Of a DNA stretch of 64,000 nucleotides, positions 32,836 to 42,571 are shown piece by piece (position 1 is the stretch's first letter; every line of letters begins with the position of its first letter). The translations under genes were made by a program, and so were the position numbers. The stretch is from Kalaharituber pfeilii (Eukaryota; Ascomycota; Pezizomycetes; Pezizales; Pezizaceae). The DNA lies in NCBI GenBank assembly GCA_015179045.1, contig WHUZ01000010.1, positions 124,001 through 188,000 on the forward strand, read 5' to 3'. Under the pieces are notes generated by a model. It saw only the letters and a program-made list of their open reading frames with translations. It had not been told where the DNA came from and did no database searches.

Positions 32836-32902
32836 TTTTTTTTTTTTTTTTTTTTTTTTTTATATCATTGATCGCTTGCCGCCTTATAGGCTATGGCGAT
32901 TT
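32836..32902 (-). mobile_element. Tail-B micro-insertion, 67 bp
   Basis: Poly(T) then inverted tail B (gccttataggctatggcgat), flanked by a 10 bp duplication aaataacata (32826-32835, 32903-32912). On the minus strand it starts four bases before CGCC of the hairpin. Confidence 0.85.
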
Positions 32903-33172
32903 AAATAACATAATTGACGAATACCACCGCAATCATGGAAAACGTGCTACGGTAACGATACCCCTTCACTTGCTCGGTGTATGTAGTATTCACGGGTTAA
33001 CCTTACATTCATTCTGCATGCCTCGCCTCTCCCGTCTCATGCATCCGTGAAACCTGCAGCACGTACAGCACCCGCGACGTTGAGTGGTCTGCACGATACC
33101 AGACAGTCCACACAGAAAATCCCAAGACATCCCACCTAATGTGCCTACCCGGAGAAATTCTGAACTGGAGGA

Positions 33173-33243
33173 CTTCCTTTTTTTTTTTATCCTTTTCTTA
33201 TATCACAACACCCCGCTTATCGCTACTCGCTGTGGCAGGACGC
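33173..33243 (-). mobile_element. Short tail-A-like insertion, 71 bp
   Basis: T-rich run followed by a diverged inverted tail A (aacaccccgcttatcgctac, ctgtggcagg), flanked by a 9 bp duplication actggagga (33164-33172, 33244-33252). Divergence of the tail suggests an older insertion or a third subfamily. Confidence 0.65.
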
Positions 33244-33252
33244 ACTGGAGGA

Positions 33253-34178
33253 GGACTAAACAGGCAGTCATGGAGCCGATCACCCCGTTATGGAGGTAGT
33301 CACATGCATCTGCGTATGGTCTGCGTTAGTAATTGGCTCAGAGCACGTGTGACTGTTGAACGCAGAGTGCCTGAGCCAAGACATGGTTGTATTGTACTGG
33401 AGGTGAAATTCAGCTACCATGATGACAATGTCTTGCTTCAGCTTATAACTTGACGACGCTTAGGAAGCACAAGAGCTGAGCAACCAAGCCATCGCTGCCA
33501 AGTGTTAAGAACTTTAGCGCATTGGAAGTGAAAAACTTTACACCTGCTGGCTTCATGTGGTTATAAGACCTGTATCTATAGATCAAACCAATTGTGCCCA
33601 CAGTTATCAAACTCGCTGTGTCCTTCACAGTCGCCATGAAGTAGTTATGTGTTGAATTATGTATATGCTATAGGTTTCTTTATATTTTTTTTCACCTCCA
33701 ACTGAGCGAAGAGGCGGAAAAAAAGAAACAAAACGCTAAAGTTGTGATTCGTGAGCGGGCCGCTTCATGCATGAGGGAACTGTTCCAGGACTGAACTCGC
33801 GACTGGACCAGAACACATCGGCTTTGACTCCTTACGACCTACAGTGAAACCTGTCACATTGGATAACGCCAGGACCAGCGTGTTTTCCAATAAGGCAGGC
33901 GATCCGCTTAGACAGGTTGGAGCGGAGGTCAATTCTTGTGCTATATACATGCATGCGCAATCAGTACTATAGCAGATACGTACATGTATAACTTACAGGA
34001 GCAAGTTAAGAGGTAAAACATGCCCAAAGTCAAGTGCTTTTCCAAGCGCTGAAGTGAAAGTGCGGCTTGTTCGTCCTCTGGAACTGGAGTCTGGGACTGG
34101 GTTGAACGAGGTGGTTGATTCCAGACAATGCACTGCCTGCGTCAAGGACTGGCCCATGCGCCTCGGAGCCATATTGGT
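33253..34178. other. Spacer, no gene recognised
   Basis: No recognisable coding exons, repeats or polyadenylated insertions. Confidence 0.35.
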
Positions 34179-34191
34179 CTTGACCAGCTGA

Positions 34192-36053
34192 TTTTTTTTT
34201 TTTTTTTTTTTTTATATCATTGATCGCTTGCCGCCCCACGGGCTATGGCGATGTCCTCACTAACTGCTTTCTACGTCACATGACCCTACCTCTCTCCCCT
34301 ACTCCCCCAACATTTCTATCATCGCACCCAACGGATCTCTCTCCCCCTCTCTCCCTTTCGGAGGCCTTTTCACGTGCTCCTCCCCCCCCGGCCACCTCCG
34401 CTTCCACACTCTGCACTCCTCCAGCAAGTGTTTCGTTGTCTCTTCTTTCTCTCCACACCACCTGCACTCCGGTCCGTCACCTTCTCCTATATGCCACCTC
34501 CATGCCCTCAGTCCCTTACCCCCCAGCAAGCCCGCCAACCTCCCTACCCTGCGTCCTAGCCTCTCCAGCGGTCTGTATGTCAATTTCAGCCGGTTTCTCT
34601 CTTCCGCTCTCTCTCTCCTCCCCTTCTGTCTCTGTCCTGCCTCCGTTATAATTTCCGGCTTGTACTGCAAGGCGGTCCCCGTGCTCGCTGCCCTGTCTGC
34701 CTTCTCATTACCGGGATCCCCCTGTGCGCTTTCACCCATATCACCGCTATGTCCCAGTCTCCTCTCCTTATTCTCTCTCCCCATGCTCTCCTCATCCTCC
34801 TCGTCGCTCCGTCGTGTGCTATGTCCCCCCTCGCAACCGCCGTCATCCTCTGAATCGCGTGTCTGGAATCCGTTACAATCATCAATTCCCCTTCTACCCT
34901 CTCCATCGCCTCGCTTATCGCCACCAGTTCCGCGTCGTTCACTGTGGCTTCCTCTCCCAAATATACCGACTCCGCGGGCACTACTTGTATTTAGTTATGA
35001 TTTATTTTTTCCTTGAAATATATACCTCGCCATAGCCCATAGGGCGGCACGCGAGTAATGAAATAAAATAAAAAAAAAAAAATACCGACTCCGATCTGCC
35101 CCCCCAGAAAATCCCCGCCCCTGCCTTCTCCTCCCTCATGCTCCCGTCCGTGTATACTGGTACCCACCCCTCCTCTTTTATGTCGTCTATGTGTTTCTCC
35201 CATTCCCCTCTCTCGGCATCTCGGTGCAATGAGGGCAAGGTAACCAGCGGTATCTCGTCGTCATGTCTCAATGACCCCCTCAAGTAGACTTTCTCCTCGT
35301 CCCCTCTCCTCAGCTCTTCTCCCTCGAACCTCAATGCTCTCGCCTCCACTCGCACTGCTTCGTAGCCCACAAACGTCTCCACCGACTCCAGATTCGCCAA
35401 CCCTTCAACCACATCCCGTCTCGTCCCCCATGGAGCGTGCGTGATCCCTCTCGCCACCGTATACTGCCACTTCTCCAGGCCTCTCAACTTCCTCTCCCTC
35501 GGAGCCCCATGTGCATACTCATGCCACGCCCATGCCCCCCACGTCGCGATGGTCCGTGCCACCCCCGTGTATAGCTGCCTCCTTTTCGCCGGAGCCATTC
35601 GCGTGAGGCGTGCCGCCGTGGCCCATGCCGCCTTCCCCAGGCTCAGCCTGTGCGTATGGTGCTCGTTAAATTTCAATTCCAAGTCCACCCTCAGGCCCAC
35701 CAACCTATACGCCGGTCCTCTGACCCCCACTATCAACGTCTCCTCCTTGTCCTTGTCTATCTCGAACCCTTCCCCTCCCGCATCTCTCCTCAGTGCCTCT
35801 CTGTGCTCTCTTATCTTCTTCCTCAACCCATTCATGTTCCTGTCCGATAGCACGCTATGAAAGTCGTCCACGTACGACCTAGTAAACACTCTCTTCCCTG
35901 TCTTTTCTGCCACCGGAGCCACGCCTATCAGAAATAGGACCGGTGACAGCGGCGACCCTTGGGGCGCACCGTCCGTCATTGTGAACTCCGCTCTCCTTTT
36001 CCCGTCCCACCCATCCCGCATCTTGTAGGTCTCAGAAAGGCATCCACGAATGC
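34192..36053 (-). mobile_element. 5'-truncated LINE with RT palm, thumb and RNase H, tail B
   Basis: 1862 bp unit flanked by an exact 13 bp duplication cttgaccagctga (34179-34191, 36054-36066). On the minus strand: RT from GWDGKRRAEFTM through GAPQGSPLSPVLFLIGVAP and the catalytic SYVDD, thumb (WGTRRDVVEGLANLES), RNase H (VYTDGSM, NDAELVAI, VTDSRHAI, VKAHRGIP), CRWCGEKEETTKH and a stop near 34.3 kb. A very short 3' UTR, tail B and poly(A) follow. A + strand 107 bp insertion (34975-35081) and one frameshift in RNase H near 34.73 kb break the frame. It is the best-preserved RT palm in the window, but motif A and the endonuclease are absent because of 5' truncation. Confidence 0.88.
34975..35081 (+). 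mobile_element. Short tail-B insertion, 107 bp
   Basis: Flanked by an exact 12 bp duplication ataccgactccg (34963-34974, 35082-35093). Contains about 60 nt of the ORF1-type 3' UTR (cgggcactacttgtatttag) plus tail B and poly(A), inserted antisense into the RNase H region. Confidence 0.88.
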
Positions 36054-36429
36054 CTTGACCAGCTGAGTCTTCAGCTATAAGCTCGGCCGATAAGTGTGAA
36101 TTAAGCGATCCAACATCACTTCTTGCATGTCCTAAATTATCTCTTGAGCTGGGTCCACAAATTCGGTGGCTAGAACCCCTCATAGTGGATATTTTCGAGG
36201 ATGGACCTTCTAACCAATAACGCCTCATATCCAGTGAGAGAGGTTTATGGAGCGAGAGTCTATCTTCATACCAAATAGTGTCAAAACATGAATGCCATTG
36301 AATGGAGATGACTCAACAATATAGAGTCTTAATAGCTGACTCAAGATTCCCTTGAGATTCAGCGCTCGGTGTTCCCAACCATGATGTCGGTCCAGGCCGT
36401 CCAGGCCGGTCAGGCCATTCAGGCCAGGC

Positions 36430-36960
36430 CACGCCATTCATGCCAGTGCAGAACAAAGAGTGAAATAGCATGGCTATGTACATGAGACAATAATAGGTGG
36501 TGAAATAGACATATGCGGTAGCTGAAGGAATAATGGGCAGGGAAAGAAATACACGTGAAAAGAATAAGAGGTGATGAAAAAACACACGTTTCACGAGATA
36601 TAAGACTTCAATCTGAAAGAACAATAGGTGGTGAAATGAATAGACGGGTATGTGACCGCGTGGAGATTTGTCGAGGTTTAAAAACTTAAAAAGTTATACC
36701 TAAATGGTCTGGACCTGTCTCGACCGGTCTGGGCCGCCTGGAGCAATCTGGACAAGCCTGGCCTGAATAGCATCAACCAATCAGTAACTGAAATTAGGCC
36801 TTTGATCATCAAGAACAGCCTACATCCGCGGAATAAAATATAACCAACTAGCAGCTGAAGTACTGCCTTGGTAAGATGTCTGTGTTTATAGACCATGTAA
36901 TATAGTTAACGATTGACTGAATTGAGTAATTTTCATTGTGGTCCAGCCAGCAGTGCCAGT
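36430..36960. repeat. Dispersed non-coding repeat, copy 1
   Basis: Contains ataggtggtgaaat motifs, atgtgaccgc, cctaaatggtctgg, gcatcaaccaatcag, ggcctttgat and ctgccttgg in the same order as 38775-39165. Identity by eye is about 80 percent. The class is unknown. Confidence 0.6.
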
Positions 36961-37023
36961 GTTCCCAACGGGCCAGCCAGGCCAGGCCAAGGGTACGGCC
37001 TGGCCGGCCTGGACCCGGCCCGT

Positions 37024-38404
37024 CAGCGACAACCACTTCGACAGGACGAGCGCTCGGAAGCCACTCCGCAACCACAGCGTCCCCCCCAGCGAAACCTACA
37101 TAGATCGAAAGCTCTCAGTGCGCTGAGTCTTTAGATCTAATTTTTATTCCAAAAAACCCAATTCCTCAAGTTTCCCCCTTGGGGGTTAAGTTTTGAGGAA
37201 ATTTTCAGCTCCTTACTCCGTTGCCAGCACACCACCATCCCTGACTTCTTGGCATTCCCACCATGGATCCGACCAATAGATTCATGGCATTGGGCAGCCC
37301 AGCACCAAAAAAACATGCCCGTAGGTGCCAAAACAACTCTGGCCAAGAGTACCCGTCTCGAGGCCCTACTGTACAAGTCTATCGCAGATCGGCTCGGCGG
37401 AGTCAATATGTCCGATATGCTTGATGCCGTGGGGGATGTCATCGAACACATATATGCTTGCATAAAAGACCAGAAGACAAGACCAAACTTTGAACCAACA
37501 GACAGGTTCCTGTGTGAAATCAGGAGTGTGCATCGCGTCATTGCTGCTCTTGCACTAGCGGTGAAGACGGAATCATGCACAGAAATACACAATATGCACC
37601 TGAGGAAACCCTCAAAGGAAGGGGAATCACAGACTGATCCGGAGATACCACCAAAGCTATCTTATGCAGCAGTCATCTCCCAAAACATTCCGCCAAGCAC
37701 ACTCCCGAAGGGAACAAATCGGACCCACCTTCAGCGCCGCCACCAGAAAGCCGAACAAAGTCCACCGCTTCCCGATCCAAAAAAGCAAAAAGGGACAGAG
37801 TACCAGTCCCCCCAAGCAGGAAACGTCCAAAAAAACCATCTCCAACACCATCTCTGAAGCCAATCCCAAAGGAAAGGACACTCCCGCAATCCGGTCGTGC
37901 CATTGTAGTGCATGGAATTGCGGTGACAAAGAAACTCGGGAAAGTAAGAGATTGGATGGAGACTGCGAACCCCTGGATGGGAAAGATTGTTGCGGCAAGA
38001 TGGTTGGTGAAGAAAGAGAGGAGGGAGGGAAAGAAGGCTAGCTCGGTTGTCATCTACCTGGAGGGGGAGGTGGAATCGGATAGCCAAACACCAGCGAAGG
38101 TAAGGTTGTCAGGCAAGTGGTACGATTCGTGCCTGTATGACTGGGACAGAAATTCAAAGGTGGACAGAAAGGGGAAGAGGAGGGACGTGGAGGAAATGGA
38201 CTTGACGGCGTAATCTTTCATTTTTGGAGGAGCGGGTTGTCTCAGGGGTTTTATTTCCTCTATTCCCTTATGAATGTCGGTGTATATAGTGAGTTGTTTG
38301 TTTTTAGGTGCCTGTCTCCGGGCCATAAGGACTTCGGTCCAGGGACCCTGCCATGGCGAACAGCTGCAAGCGGGGTTACGTGAAATTAAAAAAAAAAAAA
38401 AAAA
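37024..38404 (+). mobile_element. ORF1-only LINE derivative, family A, complete copy 2
   Basis: 1381 bp unit flanked by an exact 12 bp duplication gacccggcccgt (37012-37023, 38405-38416), different from that of copy 1, so an independent insertion. It is nearly identical to 23432-24834. The differences noticed are one extra A in the run near 37305, one extra A near 37833, and a small indel near 38276. ORF1 starts at ATG 37263; the extra A near 37305 shifts its frame. The C-terminal domain is open to DVEEMDLTA near 38213. The 5' end starts 31 bp later than copy 1. Confidence 0.9.
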
Positions 38405-38667
38405 GACCCGGCCCGTATTGAGCGGCACAAGCTAGCTCGAGCCGAGCTGGAGGGCGAGCTCGAGCCACCTCGTGGGTAAGTGAGCTCGAGCCACTGGCAG
38501 CGAGCCTTGATTACATGATAATGATAAGTAATCTAAACTATTCCACGGCTTCATCCTCCTCGCTGCGGTCTATTTAATTGAACCACTCTTGATATTTATA
38601 CAAGTTGTTGGCAGGTTCGAATGAGCTCCGAGTCTCTAATTTATTACCATGTTAGGGTTTTACAGTT

Positions 38668-38766
38668 CAAGCCTGCCTCCGGGCATTGAGGGGTTAGACC
38701 CAGGGGCCCTGCCATGGCGAACAGCTGCACGCAGGGTCACGTGACAAAAAAAAAAAAAAAAAAAAA
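38668..38766 (+). mobile_element. Tail-A 3' fragment, about 99 bp
   Basis: Starts in the cctgcctccgggcattgagg part of the 3' UTR and ends with tail A and poly(A). Flanks ggttttacagtt and ggattcacagtt are an imperfect duplication, suggesting age. Confidence 0.65.
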
Positions 38767-38774
38767 GGGATTCA

Positions 38775-39165
38775 CAGTTTATGAAACCCACCTCAATTTG
38801 AAAGAATAATAGGTGGGTGAAATAAATACACGCAGAAACAATATTAGGTGGTGAGATCAATAGCCGAGGTATGTGACCGCAGTCCCTACGGGTGGATAGT
38901 TGTCGGAGTTTAAATACTAACCTAAATGGTCTGGGCCCGTCTGGACCGTCTGAAACGGCCCGAATAGCATCAACCAATCAGTGACTGAATTTTGGCCTTT
39001 GATGATCAAGATCAGCGTATATCCCTGGAATGACTACAACCAATCAACAGCTGGAGAACTGCCTTGGCAACATATCTATATGATATTTGTAGACAATGTA
39101 ATATACGTAATAATTGACTAAATTGAGTAATCTCCATTATGATATAGCTGGCAGCAGGTCATCTG
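38775..39165. repeat. Dispersed non-coding repeat, copy 2
   Basis: Direct repeat of most of 36430-36960 (tgtgaccgc, cctaaatggtctgg, gcatcaaccaatcag, ggcctttgat, ctgccttgg, attgac.aaattgagtaat). Confidence 0.6.
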
Positions 39166-39551
39166 GCGACTGTGCTTACACAGTAAGATTATTAGAATAG
39201 CTTTTAGACAGTTTCACAGAGTTTAGGTACTGTAGATGCGAAACTGAGAAAGTGGAATTGGGAAGATATTGACTGCGAAAAGTGAAGGAGAATGTAGTTT
39301 ACTCCGCTATGATGACTGGTGCGGAGGGTAGCGACACTGGGGGGCATCTTGGGGGGCAAGGGACTTTTTTAGGGGGCAAGGGATTAAGAGGGTGGCGATA
39401 CACGATTGGCAAAGCAGAGAGCCCGAAGTGCCGGTGGTAAGGCGAGGAGGAGGAATCCACCACCCACTTGCTCACTAGATGCAGAACCTGGAAGAAGAAA
39501 TGGCCAGGGGGGAGAGCAGACCTAATCGAGCCACCCAAGAACAAGGACAAG

Positions 39552-39614
39552 CCTCGCCATAGCCCGTCGGGCGGCAAGCGAGTATTGATATAAAAAAAAA
39601 AAAAAAAAAAAAAA
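39552..39614 (+). mobile_element. Tail-B micro-insertion, 63 bp
   Basis: Flanked by an exact 11 bp duplication acaaggacaag (39541-39551, 39615-39625). Starts three bases before CGCC of the hairpin. Removing it joins the flanking ORF2 codons in frame. Confidence 0.9.
39556..39575 (+). other. Tail-B 3' hairpin (representative)
   Basis: GCC (39556-39558) pairs with GGC (39573-39575) and GCCC (39562-39565) with GGGC (39569-39572), with a 3 nt loop and a 3 nt bulge. Copies at 13.35 and 40.03 kb have GCCT/AGGC, a compensatory change. The strand runs on as aagcgagt-attgatat-poly(A). Confidence 0.6.
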
Positions 39615-40016
39615 ACAAGGACAAGGACGCTCTGGTGGAGATTTTAGAATGGGCAGGACAATAGGAACCTTTCACATTTCCGTCATCAGCTTGATTTACT
39701 TTGTTATGTTCCGTTATCTACTGTAGTTGACATTGTTGTGATTTGTTTATCCCTTATGTAACTAAACGTCGCCATAGCCCTTAGGGTGGCATACGAGTAA
39801 TGATATATATATATAAAAAAAAAAAAAAAAAAAACTCCGCTATGGTGTGAGAGGGATTACGCAGGTGCCCACCTGTAGGTCCTGTACTCAGATGATCAGA
39901 ACAAGAACACTGAACACTGAATACAGTCTACAGAACACAGTAAAATACCGACAGCATAGTGAACTCAATGAATCCAACAGGCCATTCAGGCCGGTCCAGT
40001 GTCATTCGATATCCCT

Positions 40017-40077
40017 ACCTCGCCATAGCCTATAAGGCGGCACCCGAGTAATGAGAAAAAAAAAAAAGAAAAAAAAT
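40017..40077 (+). mobile_element. Tail-B micro-insertion, 61 bp
   Basis: Flanked by an exact 12 bp duplication ttcgatatccct (40005-40016, 40078-40089). Starts four bases before CGCC; the hairpin arm is GCCT/AGGC. Confidence 0.88.
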
Positions 40078-40467
40078 TTCGATATCCCTGACAAGGATTG
40101 CATTGACATCAAGCATGCCGATTTAGGTTATGGTGTTACTATATACGGTAGTCAATGCGCCTCTCCAGGTGCCAAGCATAGCACTTAAGGTTAGAAGCCC
40201 CACAATTTCAGGCCCATGACTACGAGATTTTATCCGACTGAAATGACTTTTGCACCATTAGAAAGCTTAATATTGAATCGCCTATCGCTCACTAGGATTA
40301 ATTCTATCTATCATTGCTAATTTACAATATAAAAGCAAATCGCGTGGAACTTCCGCCAGGTTTTGATGACCCTCAATTCCCCATGACAATCAATCTGCCA
40401 CTGTTCAAGCGACAGATAGCGAAAATTGAGGTTTTTTTTTTTTTTTCATTTAAGCCTATCGTTTCAT

Positions 40468-40502
40468 ATCACCATAGCTTCTATGGTGGCACGCAATCAC
40501 TG

Positions 40503-40533
<31 letters not shown>

Positions 40534-40547
40534 CAAATGAAAAAAAA
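40468..40547 (+). mobile_element. Diverged tail-B insertion, 80 bp
   Basis: atcaccatagcttctatggtggcacgcaatcactg in two parts followed by a long A-rich tail, flanked by an 11 bp duplication tatcgtttcat (40457-40467, 40548-40558). The hairpin is changed to caccatag..ctatggtg, still a perfect inverted repeat. An adjacent T run at 40432-40446 may be a separate event. Confidence 0.75.
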
Positions 40548-41338
40548 TATCGTTTCATGAACTCGGTTCACAATCTAACCAAACTTATAAACAGTTCTAC
40601 TGTTTGTTATCAGTTAATCTATACTACGATGGAGTTATTAGGCATATTCAGACTGTACCGTATTAACTCACATAAGAGCAAGAAAACAAACGCGCGCTAG
40701 TTCGGTCTTGGCAGGACTCAGGCCCCATTAATCGCACTAGCGCGCTGTTCGTGCAATCTTGGCATTACTAAGCACGGCTAATCTCCAGCTTCTCTACTCT
40801 GTAACGTAGTCTCATGCCAAGACCCTCTAGGCTGCGAAAGCCGAGCGCAGCGAGGGTCTTGATTCTTATGTTGGCAACGCACTTTTGGGTGCCTAGCAAC
40901 TAGGTTTCCTAGCCAAGCGAATGTTAGAGCTAAGCATACCTAGCTAGCCACAGTTTGGCTAGATAGATCTACACACATACAAAATACCATTCTTCTACAT
41001 CCAGAACACAACAATCAACCACCAACCTCTTTATAACTCCTTTACCCTTATAAATCTAATCTGAACTTGAATTCATGGATCCTAATACACAATGTGTAAC
41101 TTATCTTTATTAGTTGTAATTCATAATGTTTGGCTACATCCTTTATCTATGACTCTATAAGTGCTTGTTACGGATTGCAACCGACCGTTTGCAAACCGTT
41201 GCACCAAAAGGTAGAACTACCGGTACCACCCGGTAGTGCGGTCGGTATATATAGGAGTATCCGTACGGGCCGGTCAGCGACTCGCTTACGTTTGCGCACG
41301 TGGTCAAGGATCTTGGCTCCCTTAGTCGTCCACACGTA

Positions 41339-41812
41339 CTAGTAATCAGCTTCCCTCTGCCGCCATGGCACGCCAAGCCGTGACAGTGCTATTAAGGGAG
41401 AGATGAAGAGGACTCGGATATAACTAGATCCAAATAATGCTGCATACATGACAGCTATCATAGTTTTACCTGCTCTAGTAGCTACAACACACATGACATG
41501 CCTGCCTCTGAATAGATCCCATGGTATACCAGCTTGCCAATTTTTTAGCTTAATCTTGTATAAATCCTCCGCTATGCTCTCTGCTTGCTTTACTCTTGTT
41601 GCTTGTCTTTCCCTTTTATTCCGGTCATTATAGTCGATTTTTATGAATAGGTTGTCACTATATGGAGCATCGTTGCTTAGATCTGGACCAAGGACATCTT
41701 TTCCGGAGTTCTCAGGCCCTTCGTCGATCATGCACCTAGCAGCTTCTACTCTTTTTAGACTTTCATGCTCCCATGGAAGTCTCCAGTTTTTATTTCTCTT
41801 TTCTACCCCCAA
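41339..41812 (-). pseudogene. RecQ/DEAD-like helicase fragment
   Basis: Minus-strand frame with GIPWDLFRGRHVMCVVATRAGKTMI, in which the Walker A consensus GxGKT is altered to TRAGKT, followed by a hydrophobic strand and LFISPLIALSRLG. This order is that of the N-terminal helicase core in RecQ-type enzymes associated with fungal mobile elements. DEAH box and later motifs are absent, so the gene is truncated. The upstream minus-strand sequence continues in the same frame into the 21 bp minisatellite (heptapeptide STQQSSA). Changed Walker A and missing motifs indicate a pseudogene. Confidence 0.55.
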
Positions 41813-41867
41813 ATCTATCTCCTTAGATGATATAAAATCAGCTTTTTACACTGTTGACAAACTGGCT

Positions 41868-42230
41868 GGTTGTGTCGAAGTACTGTTTGGTTGCGTCCAA
41901 GTACTACTTTACTGCGTCGAAGCACTACTTTGTTGTGTCGAAGCACTGCTTGGTTGTGTCGAAGTACTACTTTGCTGCATCGAAGCACTGCTTGGTTGCA
42001 TCGAAGCACTACTTGGTTGTGTCGAAGCACTGCTTTGCTGCGTCGAAGCACTGCTTTGTTGCGTCCAAGTATTACTTTGCTGCGTCGAAGCACTGCTTGG
42101 TTGCGTCCAAGTACTACTTGGTTGCGTCGAAGCACTGCTTTGCTGCGTTGAAGCACTGCTTTGCTGCGTTGAAGCACTGCTTGGTTGCATCGAAGCACTG
42201 CTTTGCTGCGTCGAAGTACTGCTTTGCTAT
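41868..42230. repeat. 21 bp minisatellite, about 17 units
   Basis: Unit ttgctgcgtcgaagcactgct with g/c and t/c variants. The unit length preserves every frame, so both strands stay open, giving heptapeptide repeats such as STQQSSA on the minus strand. The minus-strand reading is in the frame of the helicase remnant. Confidence 0.88.
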
Positions 42231-42571
42231 GGCAGACCCCCCCATAGACTGGCCAAAAGAGTCTCTATAGATGGTTGATGCGGCTCTTCTAAGAGGGTAC
42301 TCATGTTTTAAAATATCGACAATTAATTAGAACTACTAGTGTTCGCATCGGTGTGAGTTGAGTCGGTGTAAGCCTTTAATAGAATTCCTCCGACCCTACT
42401 TTAAACTCCGAGTACTATGTTCTACCGGGATATTGCGCACGACCGGGATGTTGCGCACTAGCGTGGCGCTAGTGCGCTAGCGCGTTTACTTGATAACACT
42501 ACAGTTGCGGGGCATTGTGGGGGCACAGCAACACAACAACAATCATTCCCGGAGGTCTATAGAGCCCAGCC

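Larger units (their letters stand above)
39312..39833 (+). mobile_element. 5'-truncated LINE, tail B (ORF2 C-terminus)
   Basis: Encodes the end of ORF2 (GKAESPKCRW, EESTTHLLTRCRTWKKKWPG, ...EILEWAGQ stop near 39662), a 3' UTR, tail B and poly(A). Flanked by an exact 11 bp duplication actccgctatg (39301-39311, 39834-39844). A tail-B micro-insertion at 39552-39614 lies inside the coding part. The Cys motif has a stop (CRW-stop-GEEEE). Confidence 0.87.

Noticed and set aside
38600..38640. Possible tRNA B-box-like sequence (ggttcgaat)
   Set aside because: No matching acceptor stem, A-box or cloverleaf could be drawn around it.
41815..42278. Overlapping open frames on both strands over the 21 bp minisatellite
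   Set aside because: A unit length divisible by three keeps several frames open without any coding need; only the frame shared with the helicase remnant is worth mention.
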